Origin: Treponema sp.
GTDB lineage: Bacteria; Spirochaetota; Spirochaetia; Treponematales; Breznakiellaceae
NCBI GenBank assembly: GCA_031290325.1
Contig: JAITNU010000118.1
Coordinates: 1 to 7,911 of the forward strand
Direction of reading: 5' to 3'
DNA: 7,911 nucleotides
Shown: piece by piece, positions 4,539 through 7,911 of the stretch
Numbering within the stretch: the first letter of the stretch is position 1
Layout of the letters: each line of letters opens with the position of its first letter
Notes under the pieces: generated by a model
The model's input: only the letters and a program-made list of their open reading frames with translations
Database searches by the model: none
What the model was told of the DNA's origin: nothing
Translations under genes and position numbers: made by a program

Positions 4539-7500
4539 ATGAGTGTAGCCAAAACCGTGGTTTCACGGCCCACAACCATGTTGATCATTTTCGCGTTGCT
4601 TATCGGACTGGGGGTTTTTGCCCTGGTAAATCTGCCTATTGACCTGTTTCCTGAGATTAACCCTCCCTACCTGGCGGTGATGACCACCTATACAGGGGCG
4701 GGGCCGGAGGAAGTGGAGCGCAGTGTGACGCGGATACTGGAGGCGGCGCTGTCCAGTGTGTCGAGTCTTGAGAAGGTGACATCCACGTCTTCCAAGGGTT
4801 CCAGCCTGGTGGTGCTGGAGTTTACCTACGGCACGGACCTGGCAGATGCGTCCAATTCGGTACGGGATGCGCTGGAACGGACACGGAACTATATGCCTGA
4901 TGGGGCGGATTCCCCTATGCTCTTTAAGTTTGACCCTTCCATGATGCCGATTATGGGGTTGATGGTAACGGGGAACCGTACTCCCGAGGAGCTGCGGGAG
5001 ATTGCGGAGGACACGATTGTCCCCCGGATTGAACAGACCCCGGGGGTGGCGACTGCCTCGGTCAACGGAGGGCGGGAGAAGATCATCCGGGTGGAGATTC
5101 CCCAGAGCAGGCTTGAGGCTTACGGGCTGACCGTAACGGCGGTGCAGACGATGCTGGCGGCGCAGAATATGCAGGTTGCGGCAGGGACCATCACCGAAGG
5201 GGGCCTGTCCTATCTGCTCAATACCATGGGTGAATACACGTCGGTGGAACAGATTAAGAACACGGTGATTTCCTACAAAGGCGGAGGCGTGGTGAATGGG
5301 GTGGCGGAGCTGCCCCGGAGTGTGTACCTGCGGGATATTGCGGATGTGTACGAGGGTTTTAAGGATGAAACGAGTACGGTCTATGTGAACGGGGTAGCGG
5401 CGGTGCAGATGTCGGTGCAGAAGCAGAGCGGGAAGAATTCGGTGCAGACTGCCAAGGAACTGCGGGCCCGGCTGACCCGGATGACCCAGGAGCTTCCCCA
5501 GGATATCAAGATTACGGAGATCTACAACAGTACGGACCAGATACAGAACTCTCTGAACCAGGTGAGTTCCACGGCCATTTCCGGGGCGCTGCTGGCGGTG
5601 CTCATCCTGTTCATCTTCCTCCGGTCGGTAAAGCCGACGCTGATTATCGGCTTGAGTATTCCGGTTTCCCTGATACTGACGCTGATGGTGATGTACTTTG
5701 CAGGCTTAACCCTGAACCTGATGACCCTGGCGGGCCTGGTGCTGGGGATTGGGATGTTGGTGGATAACTCCATTGTAATTCTGGAGAATATCTACCGGTA
5801 CCGCGAGAAGGGGGCGAAGCTGGGGGCTGCGGCAGTGCTGGGGACCTCGGAGATGATCGTTGCCATTGTTGCCTCTACCCTCACCACTATCTGCGTGTTT
5901 GCGCCCCTGGTGATGTTCCAGGGCCTGCTTGAGATGGCAGGGGAACTCTTTGCGGGTCTGGCCTTTACGGTGGTTATCTCCCTGGGGATTTCCCTGTTTG
6001 TGGCCATTGTGCTGGTGCCAGTGTTGTCCAGTCATTACCTCCCCCTGGTTACCCGGAAACAGAAACCCCTGCGGGGTCCACTGGTGGGTATCAACGACGG
6101 CTTCGAGCGCTTTTTCTCCTGGCTGGACGAGAGCTATCGCCGGGCCATTGACGGGGTGCTGCGCCACAAGGTCCTGGTTATTCTGGCCCTGGTTGTGCTC
6201 CTGGCGGGGAGCGTTGTGATGATACCCAAGGTGGGATGGGAATTCATGCCCCAGCAGGATGCAGATTCGGTGACGGTTAACGCGACTTTGCCCATGGGCA
6301 CGCCCCTGGCAGAGACTGAGGCGATCTTGCGACAGATCCAGGTCATTGTGGAGCGGGAAGTGCATGGCTACAAACGGATAGTGCTGAACGCCGGCGGGGG
6401 CGGGGGCCTTTTTAACAGCGGGTCCAGCAACACCGGTTCGGTGCGGATAAACCTGCCTGACTTTGCAGAGCGTATTGATAGTGCCGAGGAGGTGAAGGCC
6501 AAGATGCGTACCCACTTCCGGGAATTCCCCGGGGTCTCCATTGCCTTTGGCAGCAGCGGCATGGGTATGGGCAGCGGGAATCCGGTGGACATCATCATCA
6601 GAACCGAGGACCTGGTGAAAGGTAAGGCCATTGGGGAACGAATTGCCCAGCTCCTCAAGGAACGGATTCCCGCGATTACTGAGCCCCAGGTGGACCTCAA
6701 GGATGGGCTGCCCCAAATCGAGATTGAGCTTGACCGGGAACGGCTCTACGCCCTGGGCCTGAACACCTACACCATAGGGAACGAGATAAAGGCCGCAGTG
6801 GACGGCATCACGGCCACGCGGTACAAGTCCGGGAGTCACGACTACGATGTGGTACTCATCCTGGCAGAGGCGGACCGGAGTACCCGGCCTGCCCTGGACC
6901 ACATCTTTGTGAACAGCCAAATGGCAGGCAGGGTGCCCCTTTCCAGTTTTGCCTCTTACAAACAGGGCACCGGCCCCATGACCATCAGGCGGGAGAACCA
7001 GAGCCGGGTCATTCACGTTACTGCCGGTGTAGTGCCGGGGACCAAGCTCAATGATCTGGAAGAGCAAGTCCGGGGCCTGGTAAGCGCGGAGATTCCTGCA
7101 GAGGACGATGTGATCATCGAAATGAGCGGGGACAATGCGGAAATGATGAAGATGATGGGGAACTTCGTGCTCATCATCATTGTGGCAATCTTCCTGGTGT
7201 TTGGGGTGATGGCCAGTCTCTTTGAATCCTTTAAAGATCCCTTCATCATCCTGATGACCATTCCCCTGTCCCTCATTGGCATTGTGGCGATTTACCTCAT
7301 CACCGGGACGACCTTCAACGTGCTCACCGCAGTGGGGCTACTGGTGCTGGTGGGGGTTATCGTGAACAACGGCATCGTGCTGGTGGACTACACGAACCTC
7401 CTCCGCAAGCGGGGGTACAGCCTCCACGACGCGTGTGTGGAAGCAGGGGGGAACCGCCTGCGGCCTATACTCATGTCCACCCTCACCACCATCCTGGGCC

Positions 7501-7799
7501 TCGTGCCCATGGCCTTCTTCCCCGGGGAAGGGTCGGAGATGGTGGCGCCTATTGGCAAGACCGTGCTGGGGGGCCTTTCCTTCGGTACCCTGATGACCCT
7601 GTTCCTCATGCCCACGGTGTACTCCATCATGAACAAGCGTTCTGATGAGCGGCGGGCTAAGGCTGAGGCACGGCGGCAGCGCATTGCAGCAGGGATTTCC
7701 AAGAAGCAGGCCAAAACCCAGGGAGGCCCCAGTCCTGAGCAGCCACCCAAAGTGGCACGCCTTGGGGGAGGGGTCCAGTTGCAAGAGGTGGAGATATGA
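4539..7799 (+). CDS. RND-family proton-driven efflux transporter (BesB / AcrB-like)
   Basis: Encodes 1086 residues. It has the RND plan of two repeats: TM1 (about 12-31), a large periplasmic loop (32-341), TM2-TM6 (342-495), TM7 (542-562), a second loop (563-873) and TM8-TM12 (874-1030). The N-terminus PIDLFPEINPPYLAVMTTYTGAGPEEVE is typical. TM4 reads GIGMLVDNSIVILENIYR, with D409-N410 where AcrB has Asp-Asp; TM10 reads VGVIVNNGIVLVDYTN, with N943-N944 where AcrB has its relay Lys. This D-N/N-N form is common in RND pumps outside the AcrB clade and points to one acidic relay residue in TM4. The RLRPILMST block (973-981) of TM11 is conserved. The pump should take drugs, detergent-like molecules or other hydrophobic compounds from the periplasm or membrane. 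There is no clear heavy-metal (CusA-type) Met relay. After TM12 an unusually long, basic cytoplasmic tail (1032-1086) follows. AAGGGAG lies 5 nt before the ATG. The stop overlaps the next start as ATGA. Confidence 0.92.
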   Translation: MSVAKTVVSRPTTMLIIFALLIGLGVFALVNLPIDLFPEINPPYLAVMTTYTGAGPEEVERSVTRILEAALSSVSSLEKVTSTSSKGSSLVVLEFTYGTDLADASNSVRDALERTRNYMPDGADSPMLFKFDPSMMPIMGLMVTGNRTPEELREIAEDTIVPRIEQTPGVATASVNGGREKIIRVEIPQSRLEAYGLTVTAVQTMLAAQNMQVAAGTITEGGLSYLLNTMGEYTSVEQIKNTVISYKGGGVVNGVAELPRSVYLRDIADVYEGFKDETSTVYVNGVAAVQMSVQKQSGKNSVQTAKELRARLTRMTQELPQDIKITEIYNSTDQIQNSLNQVSSTAISGALLAVLILFIFLRSVKPTLIIGLSIPVSLILTLMVMYFAGLTLNLMTLAGLVLGIGMLVDNSIVILENIYRYREKGAKLGAAAVLGTSEMIVAIVASTLTTICVFAPLVMFQGLLEMAGELFAGLAFTVVISLGISLFVAIVLVPVLSSHYLPLVTRKQKPLRGPLVGINDGFERFFSWLDESYRRAIDGVLRHKVLVILALVVLLAGSVVMIPKVGWEFMPQQDADSVTVNATLPMGTPLAETEAILRQIQVIVEREVHGYKRIVLNAGGGGGLFNSGSSNTGSVRINLPDFAERIDSAEEVKAKMRTHFREFPGVSIAFGSSGMGMGSGNPVDIIIRTEDLVKGKAIGERIAQLLKERIPAITEPQVDLKDGLPQIEIELDRERLYALGLNTYTIGNEIKAAVDGITATRYKSGSHDYDVVLILAEADRSTRPALDHIFVNSQMAGRVPLSSFASYKQGTGPMTIRRENQSRVIHVTAGVVPGTKLNDLEEQVRGLVSAEIPAEDDVIIEMSGDNAEMMKMMGNFVLIIIVAIFLVFGVMASLFESFKDPFIILMTIPLSLIGIVAIYLITGTTFNVLTAVGLLVLVGVIVNNGIVLVDYTNLLRKRGYSLHDACVEAGGNRLRPILMSTLTTILGLVPMAFFPGEGSEMVAPIGKTVLGGLSFGTLMTLFLMPTVYSIMNKRSDERRAKAEARRQRIAAGISKKQAKTQGGPSPEQPPKVARLGGGVQLQEVEI

Positions 7800-7911
7800 T
7801 GCGCCTTGAGCTTGTGGCTAACCATTCGGTGGAGGAGAACATCCAGGATGCCTTTCGGGAGGAGGGGGTGGGGAAGTGTTATACCACATATCCCACTGTG
7901 TTCGGGGTCGG
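7796..7911 (+). CDS. Small PII-like protein, partial (cut by window end)
   Basis: Starts with ATG overlapping the RND stop (ATGA); a second ATG follows at once and AGAGG / GGAG (7784-7793) provides a ribosome site, so translational coupling is likely. The 38 visible residues, beginning MMRLELVANHSVEENIQDAF, read as strand (3-9), helix (12-23) and strand (26-36) ending in a Gly turn. This is how ferredoxin-fold PII-like proteins begin (compare 'KIEAIIKPFKLDEVKEAL..GV'). PII-family trimers sense nucleotides or metabolites and often bind membrane transporters encoded beside them. No signal peptide is seen, so it should be cytosolic, facing the transporter's tail. The nucleotide-binding T-loop region lies beyond the window, so the family call rests on pattern and context. 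It could be a CutA-like or another small ferredoxin-fold protein. The existence of the gene is well supported; its function is not. Confidence 0.6.
   Translation, partial: MMRLELVANHSVEENIQDAFREEGVGKCYTTYPTVFGV

Noticed and set aside
3587..4588. 333-codon - strand open frame over the adaptor gene
   Set aside because: The + strand has a complete lipoprotein adaptor with a ribosome site. The antisense translation has no family features.
6390..6440. Gly-rich stretch (GGGGG near residues 619-623) in the pump as a low-complexity insertion or repeat
   Set aside because: The reading frame is intact and short flexible Gly/Ser loops in RND periplasmic domains are not rare. There is no sign of insertion.
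5706..7067. Long open frame on the - strand (453 codons) inside the RND gene
   Set aside because: It is antisense to a clear RND protein. Its translation is rich in His, Gly, Pro and Gln with no recognisable domain, as expected for a shadow of a GC-rich gene.
1..7911. CRISPR arrays, tRNA or rRNA genes, insertion sequences and phage genes
   Set aside because: None is seen. There are no spaced direct repeats, no transposase motifs, no terminal inverted repeats with target duplications and no tRNA-like cloverleaf.

Overview
The window looks like chromosomal DNA of a spirochete, probably a Treponema-type or termite-gut treponeme relative. This rests on family-level resemblance, not on a search. 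The clues are an outer-membrane factor / adaptor / RND pump operon in the besC-besA-besB order described in Borrelia, an adaptor that lacks the long alpha-helical hairpin (the atypical BesA type), a diderm lipoprotein signal, and GC-rich coding sequence with AT-rich promoter gaps. All supported genes lie on the + strand.

Layout. Positions 1-122 are non-coding, with a short 8-bp-period repeat related to the 'CTCTGCG' intergenic repeats and a possible promoter. Positions 123-536 encode a small retropepsin-like (clan AA) aspartic protease with a GTG start. Positions 537-743 are an AT-rich regulatory gap. It contains a perfect inverted repeat built from two copies of a self-palindromic octamer, then a near-consensus sigma-70-type promoter (TTGCCA, 17 bp, TATAGT), then a 20-bp near-palindrome over the predicted transcription start. 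Positions 744-1958 encode an unusual regulator of 404 residues with two complete TetR-type DNA-binding regions in one chain. A 147-bp gap follows. It holds a possible 30-codon ORF overlapping the regulator stop as ATGA, and an imperfect inverted repeat just before the pump genes.

Positions 2106-7799 are a compact efflux operon: a TolC-type outer-membrane factor, a lipoprotein membrane-fusion (adaptor) protein, and an RND inner-membrane transporter of 1086 residues with a long basic C-terminal tail. The transporter stop overlaps (ATGA) the start of a further small gene, cut by the window end at 7911. Its first 38 residues fit the beta-alpha-beta start of a PII-like ferredoxin-fold protein.

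Reading as a system: the tandem TetR protein probably represses its own promoter through the palindrome and may control the pump operon as well. The RND protein pumps substrate with the proton gradient, and the hairpin-less adaptor links it to the outer-membrane channel. The coupled PII-like protein, together with the transporter's extended cytoplasmic tail, suggests direct cytosolic control of the pump. That last step is inference. The least ordinary elements are the single-chain double TetR, its candidate operator, the hairpin-less adaptor and the translationally coupled PII-like gene.
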